DNA of 64,000 nucleotides from contig NZ_DAOKZA010000013.1 in NCBI RefSeq assembly GCF_035325925.1, forward strand, positions 31,454-95,453, in the 5' to 3' direction. Both the position numbers and the translations under genes were made by a program. The notes under the pieces are model-generated. The model saw nothing but the letters and a program-made list of their open reading frames with translations. It was not told the origin of the DNA and did no database searches. The DNA is from Calidifontimicrobium sp035325925. Lineage in GTDB: Bacteria; Pseudomonadota; Gammaproteobacteria; Burkholderiales; Burkholderiaceae_C. Position 1 is the first letter of the stretch. Each line of letters opens with the position of its first letter. This document shows, in pieces, positions 55,019-63,912 of the stretch.

Positions 55019-58000
55019 TCAGCGGTCGAACGCCGCGCGGCACCGCGCCAGCCGCTCGCGCGCGGCCCCGGCGCTGCGCTGCCACACCGCGCCGAATCCG
55101 CGTGCCCCCCACGTGGCCCGCGCCAGCGCCAGCGCGGCGTCGAAGTGCGCCGCGTCGAGCCGCCCGGCGGCGTGCTCGACCGCGGCCACGTAGTCGTCGC
55201 GCAGCGCGCGCGCCAGCCGCACATCGGGGTCGCGGCCGAACGGGTCGACCGCGCTGCCGCGCAGCGCGCGCAGCGCGGCCAGCGCGCGCAGCAGCGGCCG
55301 CGACCAGGGCCCGAAGGCGCGCTTGCGCGGCGCGCCGCCGTCGGCGTCGGGGCGCGCGAGCCACCGCGGCGCGAAGTGCCAGTGCACGCGCGGCGTGCCG
55401 TCGAAGGCGGCGCGCAGGGCGGCGTCGAAGCCGGCGTCGGTGTGCAGCCGCGCGACCTCGTAGACGTCCTTGTGCGCGAACAGCGCGTACGCGCCGCGCG
55501 CCACCGCGTCGGCCAGCGCCTCGCTGCCCGGTCGCACGCGCCGTTCGGCGGCGCGCACGCGTTCGACCAGCGCCGCGTAGCGTGCCGCGTAGGCCGGGCC
55601 CTGGTACGCGACGAGCGCCTGCCGCCGCCGCGCGACGGCTTCGTCGAGGCCGGCCGACAGGCGGCGCCACGGCGGCGGGTGCTCGGCGCCGTGCGCGCTC
55701 GCGTGCACCGCCGCCGCGTCGATCGCCGCGCGCCGGCCCCACGCGAACGCGCGCCGGTTGTCGTCGACCGCGACGCCGTGCAGCTCGAAGGCGCGCCACA
55801 GCGCCTCGCGAGACACCGGCACCCAGCCGCGCTGCCACGCCAGCCCGAGCATGAACATGTTGGCAGCGATCGAGTGCCCGAGCAGCGCGGTGGCCAGCCG
55901 CGTCGCGTCGAGCGCCTCGACGGCGTCGTCGCCCAGCGCCGCGTGCAGCCGCGCCAGCGTGGCGTCGCGCGGGAACGCGAGGTCGGGGTCGCGCACGAAC
56001 TCGCCGGTGATCGTCGCGGCGGTGTTCACCAGCGCGCGCGTGCGCCCCTTCGCGCAGCGGCGCAGCGCGTCGGGCGAAGCGGCGACGAGCAGGTCGGCGC
56101 CGATCAGCGCGTCGGCGCCGCCGGGCTCGATGCGCGGCGCCGCCAGCTCGGCGGGCGCGCGCGCGAAGCGCAGGTGCGACAGCACCGCACCGCCCTTCTG
56201 CGCGAGCCCGGTGACGTCGAGCACGCTGACGCCCAGCCCGTCGAGGTGCGCCGCCATGCCCAGCAGCGCCCCGACCGTGACCACGCCGGTGCCGCCGACG
56301 CCGGCCACCAGCAGCGACCACGGCGCGTCGAGCGCCGGCGGCGTGGGCGGCGGCAGCGCCGCGTCGTCGACCTCCAGCGGCCGGCCGCGCCGCGGCGACG
56401 CGCCCTCGACGGTGACCAGTGCCGGGCAGCAGCCCTCGAGGCAGCTCAGGTCGTCGTTGCAGGTGAACGCGTCGATCGCGCGGCGTGTGCCGAACTCGGT
56501 GTCTACCGGCACCAGCGACAGGCAGTTCGAGCGCGCGGCGCAGTCGCCGCAGCCCTCGCACACCAGCTCGTTGATGAAGGCGTGGCGCGCCGCCGGCGGC
56601 AGCGCGCCGCGCTTGCGGCGGCGCCGGCTCTCGGTGGCGCAGGTCTGGTCGTAGACCAGCGCGGTGACGCCCGGCACCGCGGCCAGTTCGCGCTGCACCG
56701 CCTCGAAGCGCTCGCGCGGGTGCACCTGCACGCCCGCCGCGAAGGCGGCGTCGCGCGGGTACTTGGACGGGTCGTCGGCGACCACCGCGATGCGCGCGAC
56801 GCCTTCGGCGGCGAGCTGGCGCGTGATCTGCGGCACCGACAGCGGCCCGTCGACCGGCTGGCCGCCGGTCATCGCGACCGCGTCGTTGTAGAGGATCTTG
56901 TAGGTGATGTTCACGCCGGCGGCCACCGCGGCGCGGATCGCCAGCAGGCCGGAGTGGAAGTAGGTGCCGTCGCCCATGTTGGCGTACACGTGCCGCACGC
57001 CGGCGTGTTCCGCCGCGCCGAGCCAGGTCGCGCCCTCGCCGCCCATCTGGCTGATGGTCAGCGTCGAGCGGTCCATCCACGCGGCCATCAGGTGGCAGCC
57101 GACGCCGGCCAGCGCGCAGGCGCCCTCGGGCACGCGCGTCGAGCGGTTGTGCGGGCAGCCCGAGCAGAAGTACGGTGTGCGCTGCAGCGGCGCCGGTGGC
57201 AGCGCGGCGAAGGCGCGCGCGCGCGCCTCGAGCGCCGCGGCCGCATCGCGCCAGCGCGGCGCACCGTCGAGCCGCGCCAGCCGCAGCGCGATCGCGCGCG
57301 CGACGAGTTCGGCGTCGAGTTCGCCGGTGGGCGGCAGCAGCCACTGGCCGTGCGGCGCCGGCCACTCGCCGCCCTCGTCGAACTTGCCCACCACGCGGGG
57401 GCGGTCGGGCTCGTCGTACAGCATCTCCTTGAGCTGGTACTCGATGATCTGGCGCTTCTCCTCGACCACCAGGATCTCGCGCAGCCCGCGCGCGAAGCGC
57501 CGCGCGCCGGCGGCCTCGAGCGGCCACGGCATGCCGACCTTGTACAGCCGCAGCCCCAGCGCGCGCGCCTCGCGCTCGTCGACGCCGAGCAGGCGCAGCG
57601 CCTGGCGCAGGTCGCCCCAGGCCTTGCCGCAGGCGACGATGCCCAGCCGCGCGCCGGGGGCGTCGAGCACCAGCCGGTCGATGCCGTTGGCGCGCGCGTA
57701 CGCCGCCGCGGCGTAGACCTTGTGCGCCTGCATGCGCAGGTCCTGCGCGGCCTGGGGGTCGGGCCAGCGGATGTGCAGCCCGTCGGCCGGCAGCGGCAGG
57801 TCGTCGGGGCGGCGCGACGGCCAGCGCGCGGCGTCGATCTCGGCGGTCGACGAGCTCTCGACCACGTCGGCGGCGAGCTTGAGCGCGACCCACAGCCCGG
57901 CGTGGCGCGACATCGCCCAGCCGAGCAGCCCGTAGTCGATCACGTCCTGCACGTCGGCCGGCGCGAGCACCGGGATGCCGCAGGCGGCGAACACGTGCTC

Positions 58001-58477
58001 GCTCTGGTGCGCCACCGCCGACGAGCGCGCCGCGTGGTCGTCGCCGGCCACCACCAGCACGCCGCCCAGCGGCGCGGTGCCGGCGTGGTTGGCGTGCTTG
58101 AACACGTCGACGCAGCGGTCCACCCCCGGCCCCTTGCCGTACCACAGCGCGAACACGCCGTCGACCTTCGGCTGCGGGAACAGCCCCAGCTGCTGCGTGC
58201 CCCAGCACGCGGTGGCGGCGAGCTCCTCGTTGACGCCGGGCTGGAAGCGCACCCGGTGCGCGGCGAGGAACGGCGCCGCCTCGTGCAACGCGCTGTCGAG
58301 CCCCGCCAGCGGCGAGCCGCGGTAGCCGCTGACGTAGCCGGCGGTGCGGTGCCCGGCGGCGCGGTCGCGGTCGTGCTGCAGCATCGGCAGCCGCACCAGC
58401 GCCTGCACGCCGGTGAGGAACACGCGGCCGCGCTCGACACGGTACTTGTCGGCGAGCTCGACGTCGACGGCGGTCAT
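55019..58477 (-). CDS. Fused indolepyruvate (arylpyruvate):ferredoxin oxidoreductase
   Basis: 1152 aa single-chain enzyme. ThDP/alpha-type domains (RGRVFLTGVQALVRLPMLQH; MGDGTYFHSGLLAIRAAVAA) are followed by an iron-sulfur motif CEGCGDC (640-646) with C652, then a gamma domain (VAGVGGTGVVTVGALLGMAA) and a DUF6537-like C-terminus. Catalyses CoA-dependent oxidative decarboxylation of arylpyruvates to aryl-acetyl-CoA. This large fused form is usual in aerobic proteobacteria. It is divergent from the hydrolase gene over 65 bp and followed by nnrS. Confidence 0.93.
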   Translation of the reverse strand: MTAVDVELADKYRVERGRVFLTGVQALVRLPMLQHDRDRAAGHRTAGYVSGYRGSPLAGLDSALHEAAPFLAAHRVRFQPGVNEELAATACWGTQQLGLFPQPKVDGVFALWYGKGPGVDRCVDVFKHANHAGTAPLGGVLVVAGDDHAARSSAVAHQSEHVFAACGIPVLAPADVQDVIDYGLLGWAMSRHAGLWVALKLAADVVESSSTAEIDAARWPSRRPDDLPLPADGLHIRWPDPQAAQDLRMQAHKVYAAAAYARANGIDRLVLDAPGARLGIVACGKAWGDLRQALRLLGVDEREARALGLRLYKVGMPWPLEAAGARRFARGLREILVVEEKRQIIEYQLKEMLYDEPDRPRVVGKFDEGGEWPAPHGQWLLPPTGELDAELVARAIALRLARLDGAPRWRDAAAALEARARAFAALPPAPLQRTPYFCSGCPHNRSTRVPEGACALAGVGCHLMAAWMDRSTLTISQMGGEGATWLGAAEHAGVRHVYANMGDGTYFHSGLLAIRAAVAAGVNITYKILYNDAVAMTGGQPVDGPLSVPQITRQLAAEGVARIAVVADDPSKYPRDAAFAAGVQVHPRERFEAVQRELAAVPGVTALVYDQTCATESRRRRKRGALPPAARHAFINELVCEGCGDCAARSNCLSLVPVDTEFGTRRAIDAFTCNDDLSCLEGCCPALVTVEGASPRRGRPLEVDDAALPPPTPPALDAPWSLLVAGVGGTGVVTVGALLGMAAHLDGLGVSVLDVTGLAQKGGAVLSHLRFARAPAELAAPRIEPGGADALIGADLLVAASPDALRRCAKGRTRALVNTAATITGEFVRDPDLAFPRDATLARLHAALGDDAVEALDATRLATALLGHSIAANMFMLGLAWQRGWVPVSREALWRAFELHGVAVDDNRRAFAWGRRAAIDAAAVHASAHGAEHPPPWRRLSAGLDEAVARRRQALVAYQGPAYAARYAALVERVRAAERRVRPGSEALADAVARGAYALFAHKDVYEVARLHTDAGFDAALRAAFDGTPRVHWHFAPRWLARPDADGGAPRKRAFGPWSRPLLRALAALRALRGSAVDPFGRDPDVRLARALRDDYVAAVEHAAGRLDAAHFDAALALARATWGARGFGAVWQRSAGAARERLARCRAAFDR

Positions 58478-58542
58478 CGCGGGCCTCCCACGCCACGGCG
58501 CCAGCGGGTATCGTCGGCGCCTCGCGACCGAGGGCTCCGACG

Positions 58543-59364
58543 ATGCACCGCCCCGCCCCCCCGCTGCGCCGCGCCTTCACCGACGTCGACGGCGCGCTGC
58601 TGCACCACGCCGAGTGCGGCCGCGTCGACGCGCCGGCGGTGCTGCTGCTGCACCAGACACCGCGCAGCTGGGCCGAGTACCGCGCCGTGCTGCCGCGGTT
58701 GGGCGTGCACTGCCGCGCGATCGCGCTGGACACGCCGGGCTTCGGCGAGTCGCAGCCGCTGGCCGGCGAGCCGACCATCGAACGCTGGGCCGCCGCGGCG
58801 GTCGGTGTGCTCGACGCGCTGGGCATCGCGCAGGTCGACCTCGTCGGCCACCACACCGGCGGCGTGATCGCGGTGGAGGTCGCCGCCGGCTGGCCGCGGC
58901 GCGTCGGGCGCGTGGTGCTGTCGTCGACGCCATGGGTCGACGCCGCGCTGCGCGCCGAGCGCGCGCGCCGGCCGCCGATCGACGAGGTCGAGCCGCAGCC
59001 CGACGGCAGCCACCTCGCGGCGCTGTGGCAGCGCCGGCAGGCGTTCTACCCGCCGGGCCGGCCCGACCTGCTGCACGCCTTCGTGCTCGACGCGATGAAG
59101 GTCGGCGACCGGCTCGAGCAGGGGCACCGCGCGGTGGCGGCCTACCGGATGGAAGACCGGCTGCCGCGCGTCACGCACCCGGTGCGGGTGCTGCGCGCCG
59201 GGGCCGACCCGTTCGCCGCGCCGCACGCGCACGCGCTGGCGGCGCGGCTGGCCGACGCCCACGTGCACGAGATCGCCGACGGCATGGTGCCACTGCCCGA
59301 CCAGCTGCCGCAGGCCTTCGCCGACGCGGTGCTCGGCTTCCTGCGGCGCGCCGACGCGCGCTGA
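58543..59364 (+). CDS. Alpha/beta-hydrolase fold protein with non-canonical active site
   Basis: 273 aa. The fold is clear: VLLLHQTPRSWAEYRAVLPR (oxyanion loop HQ rather than HG), ALDTPGFGES, and a nucleophile elbow LVGHHTGGVIA. The usual Sm-x-Ser-x-Sm has His (H104) at the nucleophile place. The acid may be D217 (RAGADPF). Where the catalytic His normally sits (GH before the last helix) the protein has G247-M248 (ADGMVPLPDQLP). Two of three catalytic residues are thus changed, so it may be a lyase, binding protein or atypical enzyme. It stands alone on the plus strand amid minus-strand catabolic genes. Confidence 0.85.
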   Translation: MHRPAPPLRRAFTDVDGALLHHAECGRVDAPAVLLLHQTPRSWAEYRAVLPRLGVHCRAIALDTPGFGESQPLAGEPTIERWAAAAVGVLDALGIAQVDLVGHHTGGVIAVEVAAGWPRRVGRVVLSSTPWVDAALRAERARRPPIDEVEPQPDGSHLAALWQRRQAFYPPGRPDLLHAFVLDAMKVGDRLEQGHRAVAAYRMEDRLPRVTHPVRVLRAGADPFAAPHAHALAARLADAHVHEIADGMVPLPDQLPQAFADAVLGFLRRADAR

Positions 59365-59429
59365 CCAGGTCTCGGCGGGGGGTCGGTGTCGAGGCATCGG
59401 CGGGTCCGCTCGGCTCGGCCGTCGCGCGC

Positions 59430-61457
59430 TCAGCCGGTGGCGCCGAAGTCCGGCGTGCGGTGCGCGAGGAAGGCCTCGATGCCCTCGCGCGCCGCCGCGG
59501 TGCACGCGACCTCGCCGAAGGCGCGGTAGCCGACCTCGAGCGCGTCGGCGAGCGTCGGAGCCGCGGCCGCGTCGCGCACCGCGCGCGCGATCAGCGCGAC
59601 CACCGCGGCGCTGAGCACGCGGTCGTCGGCGCTGCGCGGCGGGGCCGCGTCGCTGCGCAGCGGCGGCGGCGGCGGCGCGCGTTCGGCGACACGCGGCACC
59701 GGCGCGGCGGCGAGCGCGTGCACGCGGTCGATCGCGCGCGCGATCAGGTCGTCGAAGCCGTCGGCGAGCGCGTCGACGACGCCCAGCTCGTGCGCCTGCG
59801 CCGCGGCCAGCCGCTCGCCGCGCGCGAGCATGCGGTGGAACACCGGCGCCGCCTGCGGCCAGCGGCGGTACGGCACGACCATCGCGCCGATGCCCGGCAC
59901 GATGCCCAGCGTGACCTCGGGCAGCTGCATGCGCGCGCCGCGGTCGGCGACGATCGCGTGGCAGCGCATCGCCAGCTCGAAGCCGCCGCCCAGCGCCGCG
60001 CCGTTGAGCGCGGCGACCACCGGCTTGCGCGCGCGGTCCAGGTGCACCAGCAGGCGCGAGCACTCGCGCGCGTACTGCGCCGCGGCGTCGGCGTCGCCGA
60101 GCAGCGACGGGAAGCGGCCGACGTCGCCGCCGGCGCAGAACGCCTTCAGGCCGTAGCCGGTGATCACGAAGCCGGCGATCGCCGGGTCGTCCTCGTGGCG
60201 ACGGATCACGGCGAGCACCTCGTCGGTCATCTCGTCGTGCAGCGCGTTGAGCGCCTCGGGGCGGCGCAGCGTGACGACGACGACGTCGCCGACGCGGTCG
60301 ACCAGCACGTGGCGCTCGCGCGGCTGGTACGCCGCCAGCGCGCGCGCCGGCATCGGCATGCCCGGGCGCTCGGCGGCGAAGCGCGCGAGCACGCGCGACG
60401 CCTCGGCGTCGCCGGCGTCGCGCAGCAGCTCCAGCGGGCCGCGCTTGAAGCCCAGCGCGATGCGGCAGCCCAGGTCGAGGTCGGCCGGCTCGCCGATGCC
60501 GCGGTCGAGGATGTCGACGCTCTGCGACCACAGCACGCCGAGCAGCCGGTCGCGCACGCGAGCGCGCCGCGCGGCGTCGACCTCGACCGCCTGGCCGGGG
60601 GCGACCGTCAGCCAGCGGTCGACCGAGCCGAAGATCGGCGCCGGGCGGTAGTGCTCGCCCTCCTCGTCGGCCTGCAGCGTGTTGGTCTCGACGATGATCG
60701 GGTTGCCGTGCGCGAGGTTGAGCACGAAGAACGGCCCGGCGTGCACGAACTCGGCGGCGACGCTGTCGACCTCGGCCGCGGTCGCGTCGGCGAGCAGCAG
60801 CGCGGCGTCGTTGCACCAGTTGTCGAACACGCGGTCGAGCATGAAACACGGCGCGTCGGTGGTCACCAGCGGCAGCTTGCCGGTGGCGGCGAACAGGCGC
60901 CGCAGCCAGCCGACCAGCGCCGGGTCGGCGCCGGGCCAGGCGATCACCTCGACCGCCGGGTTGCGCCACGCCGGCGCGAAGAAGTGCGTCACCGTCGCGC
61001 GCTGCGGGTGGCGCAGCTCGGCGAACAGGCGCGCCGCCGGCAGCGAGCTGGTGTTCGAGGTGATCACCGCGTCGGCGCCGACCACCGACTCGACCTGCGC
61101 GAAGATGCGCCGCTTGAGCGGCAGGTCCTCGGTGGCCGCCTCGATCACCCAGTCGCAGCCGGCGATCGCCGCGTAGTCGGTGCTGCCGGCCAGCCCGTCG
61201 AGCGCCTCGGCGGCCTGCGACGCCTTCATGTTGCCGCGCGCGACCGCCTTGTCGGCGTAGCCGCGCAGCCGCGCCAGCGCCGCGTCGATCGCCTCCTGGC
61301 GGATGTCGACGAGCGTCAGCGCGAGGCCCGGCAGCGCGGTCTTCAGGTAGTACGCGATGTCGGGGCCGATGGTGCCGGCGCCGATCACCGCGACGCGTTT
61401 CGGCAGCGCTCGCGACGCGGCGTCGAGCAGCGGGTTGGCGTGGCGGGTCGTGGTCAA
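59430..61457 (-). CDS. 3-hydroxyacyl-CoA dehydrogenase / enoyl-CoA hydratase fusion (HAD first)
   Basis: 675 aa from TTG 61457, overlapping the ligase TGA (TTGA); GGAG lies about 11 nt upstream. Residues 20-300 form a 3-hydroxyacyl-CoA dehydrogenase (AVIGAGTIGPDIAYYL; THFFAPAWRNPAVEV). A C-terminal dehydrogenase helix domain follows. Residues about 400-560 are a crotonase domain (AFCAGGDVGRF; AALNGAALGGGFELAMR; LPEVTLGIVPG). FadB/FadJ have the hydratase first, so the order is inverted here. Beta-oxidation-type chemistry on a short or aryl acyl-CoA is likely. Confidence 0.9.
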   Translation of the reverse strand: MTTTRHANPLLDAASRALPKRVAVIGAGTIGPDIAYYLKTALPGLALTLVDIRQEAIDAALARLRGYADKAVARGNMKASQAAEALDGLAGSTDYAAIAGCDWVIEAATEDLPLKRRIFAQVESVVGADAVITSNTSSLPAARLFAELRHPQRATVTHFFAPAWRNPAVEVIAWPGADPALVGWLRRLFAATGKLPLVTTDAPCFMLDRVFDNWCNDAALLLADATAAEVDSVAAEFVHAGPFFVLNLAHGNPIIVETNTLQADEEGEHYRPAPIFGSVDRWLTVAPGQAVEVDAARRARVRDRLLGVLWSQSVDILDRGIGEPADLDLGCRIALGFKRGPLELLRDAGDAEASRVLARFAAERPGMPMPARALAAYQPRERHVLVDRVGDVVVVTLRRPEALNALHDEMTDEVLAVIRRHEDDPAIAGFVITGYGLKAFCAGGDVGRFPSLLGDADAAAQYARECSRLLVHLDRARKPVVAALNGAALGGGFELAMRCHAIVADRGARMQLPEVTLGIVPGIGAMVVPYRRWPQAAPVFHRMLARGERLAAAQAHELGVVDALADGFDDLIARAIDRVHALAAAPVPRVAERAPPPPPLRSDAAPPRSADDRVLSAAVVALIARAVRDAAAAPTLADALEVGYRAFGEVACTAAAREGIEAFLAHRTPDFGATG

Positions 61458-63037
61458 GGCGGCATCTCCGCAGTCGGGGGTTCGGGGGCGGTGCCGGCGG
61501 CGGCACGCGCCGGCACGGCGGCGCGCCGCAGCGCGTTCTTGTCGGTCTTGTTGGCGCCGGTCTTGGGCAGCGCGTCGTGCCGCACGATCGCCGACGGCAG
61601 CTTGTAGCGCGCCAGCCGCTCGCGGCAGTGGTCCATCAGCGACGCGTCGTCGGCGCGCGCGCCCGTGCGGACGACGACGTGCGCGACGATGCGCTCGCCG
61701 CGGTAGTCGTCGGCGACGCCGACCACCGCGGCGTCGGCGACGGCCGGGTGCGCGAACAGCACCTCCTCGACCTCGCGCGGGTAGACGTTGTAGCCGCCGA
61801 CGATCGCCATGTCCTTCTTGCGGTCGCGCACGTAGAGCCAGCCGTCGGCGTCGAGCTCGCCGATGTCGCCGGTGTAGAGCCAGCCGTCGCGCAGCGCCTG
61901 CGCGGTCTCGTCCGGGCGGTGGCGATAGCCGCGCATCAGCTGCGGGCCGCGCGCGCGGACCTCGCCGCGTTCGCCGGCGCCGAGCACGCGCGTGCCGGTC
62001 TCGACGTCGACGATCTCGATCGTGGTCCCCGGCACCGGCACGCCGACCGAGCCGGGGCGGATCGGCCGGCCGACCGGGTTGAACGACAGCACCGGGCCGG
62101 CCTCGGTCATGCCGTAGCCCTCGTGCACCGGCGTGCCGGTGGCGGCCTGCCAGCGCGCCAGCAGCGCCGCCGGCAGCGCCGACGCGCCCGAGTAGCAGGT
62201 GTGCACGCGCGACCAGTCGGTGGCGGCCATGCGCGGGTGGCCGAGCAGCCCGGTGAACACCGTCGGGCTGCCGGGAAAGACGCTGATGCGCTCGCGCTCG
62301 ACGGCGTCGAGCACCGCGTCGGGCTGGTAGCGCGGCAGGATCACCAGCGTGCCGGCGGCGTAGGGGGCGAGGAACAGCCCCATCGCCATCGCGTAGGCGT
62401 GCGACAGCGGCATCATGCACAGGATGCGGTCGCCGCGGCGCGACGGCAGCAGCGCCTCGCGCTGCGCGACGTTGACCGCGATCGCCTCGTGCGTCAGCTC
62501 GACGCCCTTGGCGCGCCCGGTGGTGCCGCCGGTGTACTGCAGCAGCGCGATCGAGCCCGGGTCGGGCAGCGGCGGCAGCGCTCGGCCCGCCGGCGCGGGC
62601 AGGTCGAGCCGGCGCGTGCGCGGCCCGACGACGACGATCTCGGCGACGCCGGCGTCGCGCGCCGGCGCACGCACCGCGTCGGCCAGCGCCGCGTCGACGA
62701 CGAGCACGCGGGGCGCGGCGTCGGCGAGGATGAATCCCAGCTCGTGCGGCGTCAGCAGCGGGTTCAGCGGCACCAGCTGCGCGCCGGCGGCCAGCGCCGC
62801 GTAGGCCGCGACGCAGGCCTCGATCGAATTGCCCACGAGCGTCGCGACGCGCTCGCCGCGCGCGCCCAGCGCCTGCAGCTCGTGCGCGAACGCGGCGACG
62901 CTGGCGAGGTAGCCCGCATGGTCGACGCGGCGCCCGCCGTCGACGAGCGCCTCGACGTGCGGCGCCTCGGCCGCGGCGGCCGCGAGCATCGCGACCACCG
63001 ACGGGTGGCGGTGCGGCAGCGCGACCTCAGCCGTCAT
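61454..63037 (-). CDS. AMP-dependent acyl-CoA ligase of the right-end operon
   Basis: 527 aa from ATG 63037, overlapping the ABC ATPase stop by 11 nt. The P-loop is LLQYTGGTTGRAKGVELTH, the A5 motif EGYGMTEAGPVLSFN, then YVRDRKKDMAIVGGYNVYP and the C-terminal lysine in LPKTGANKTDK. Medium/long-chain or aryl-acid CoA ligase type. Being between an ABC ATPase and the dehydrogenase/hydratase fusion, it likely activates the imported acid for degradation (inference). Confidence 0.92.
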   Translation of the reverse strand: MTAEVALPHRHPSVVAMLAAAAAEAPHVEALVDGGRRVDHAGYLASVAAFAHELQALGARGERVATLVGNSIEACVAAYAALAAGAQLVPLNPLLTPHELGFILADAAPRVLVVDAALADAVRAPARDAGVAEIVVVGPRTRRLDLPAPAGRALPPLPDPGSIALLQYTGGTTGRAKGVELTHEAIAVNVAQREALLPSRRGDRILCMMPLSHAYAMAMGLFLAPYAAGTLVILPRYQPDAVLDAVERERISVFPGSPTVFTGLLGHPRMAATDWSRVHTCYSGASALPAALLARWQAATGTPVHEGYGMTEAGPVLSFNPVGRPIRPGSVGVPVPGTTIEIVDVETGTRVLGAGERGEVRARGPQLMRGYRHRPDETAQALRDGWLYTGDIGELDADGWLYVRDRKKDMAIVGGYNVYPREVEEVLFAHPAVADAAVVGVADDYRGERIVAHVVVRTGARADDASLMDHCRERLARYKLPSAIVRHDALPKTGANKTDKNALRRAAVPARAAAGTAPEPPTAEMPP

Positions 63038-63767
63038 CGCGGCCCCCGACCCCCAGGTACGACTCGACGACGCGCGCATCGGCGGCGAGCTCGGCGGCGC
63101 TGCCGGCCAGCACCAGCTCGCCGGTCTCGATGACGCAGCCGCGGTCGGCGATCTGCAGCGCCGCGCGCGCGTTCTGCTCGACCAGCAGGATCGACACGCC
63201 GCCGTCGCGCAGCGCGGTGACGATGTGCAGGATCTCGCGCACGATGCGCGGCGCCAGCCCCAGACTGGGCTCGTCGAGCAGCAGCAGCCGCGGGCGCGCC
63301 ATCAGCGCGCGGCCGATCGCCAGCATCTGCCGCTCGCCGCCCGACAGCGTCGCGGCGAGCTGCGTGCGCCGCTCGCGCAGCCGCGGGAACAGCGCGTAGA
63401 CCCCGCCGAGGTCGCGGTCGGCGCCACGCTCGCCACGCTGCACGCGCTGGTAGGCGCCCAGCCGCAGGTTGTCCTCGACCGTCATCTCGCCGAACAGCTC
63501 GCGCCGCTCGGGCACCAGCGACATGCCCAGCGCGACGCGCGACTCGACCGGCAGCGCGCCGACGTCGCGGCCGTCGAAACGCACCTCGCCGCGGGCCGGC
63601 AGCAGCCCCATCGCCGCGGCCAGCAGCGTGGTCTTGCCGGCACCGTTCGGGCCGATGACGCTGACGATCGCGCCGGCCGGCACCTCGAGGGCGACACCGT
63701 GCAGCGCCTCGACCTTGCCGTAGGCGACGTGCAGGTCGCGCAGCTCGAGCAGCGGCGCCGCGGTCAT
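63027..63767 (-). CDS. ABC transporter ATP-binding protein (LivF type), second system
   Basis: 246 aa from ATG 63767. Walker A GPNGAGKTTLL is near residue 38, the signature is LSGGERQMLAIGRALM and Walker B LLLLDEPSLGLAP. One ATPase of a branched-chain-type importer whose other subunits should lie to the right of the window. TGGAG is about 8 nt before the ATG. A second, repeat-derived frame ends 1 nt before this ATG, so translation may also reach it by coupling. Confidence 0.93.
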   Translation of the reverse strand: MTAAPLLELRDLHVAYGKVEALHGVALEVPAGAIVSVIGPNGAGKTTLLAAAMGLLPARGEVRFDGRDVGALPVESRVALGMSLVPERRELFGEMTVEDNLRLGAYQRVQRGERGADRDLGGVYALFPRLRERRTQLAATLSGGERQMLAIGRALMARPRLLLLDEPSLGLAPRIVREILHIVTALRDGGVSILLVEQNARAALQIADRGCVIETGELVLAGSAAELAADARVVESYLGVGGRDDG

Positions 63768-63768
63768 T

Positions 63769-63912
63769 TCAGTTGCTCCACCGCGCACCGCGCGACCCGC
63801 GACGCACGAGCCCGACGCCATCGAGCGATCGCCGCGGATCCGGCTTTGCCGGTCCGCTGGCGGTGCCCCCTCCTCGGGAGGGGGCGCGCGAAGCGCGCAC
63901 GGGGAGGTTCAC
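63769..63912 (-). CDS. Spacer mini-ORF of 47 codons linking repeat to livF-like gene
   Basis: Begins at GTG 63912, overlapping the stop of the 28-codon repeat ORF (GTGA), and ends at a TGA one base before ATG 63767. Its sequence (VNLPVRASRAPSRGGGTASG and onward) is Arg/Gly/Pro-rich and crosses several hairpins. Probably not a functional protein; notable for completing a stop-start relay. Confidence 0.35.
   Translation of the reverse strand: MNLPVRASRAPSRGGGTASGPAKPDPRRSLDGVGLVRRGSRGARWSN

Noticed and set aside
53838..58856. A 1672-codon frame joining nnrS to sequence under the oxidoreductase
   Set aside because: The part above 55019 is a shadow of the 1152-aa oxidoreductase; NnrS similarity starts at GTG 55007.
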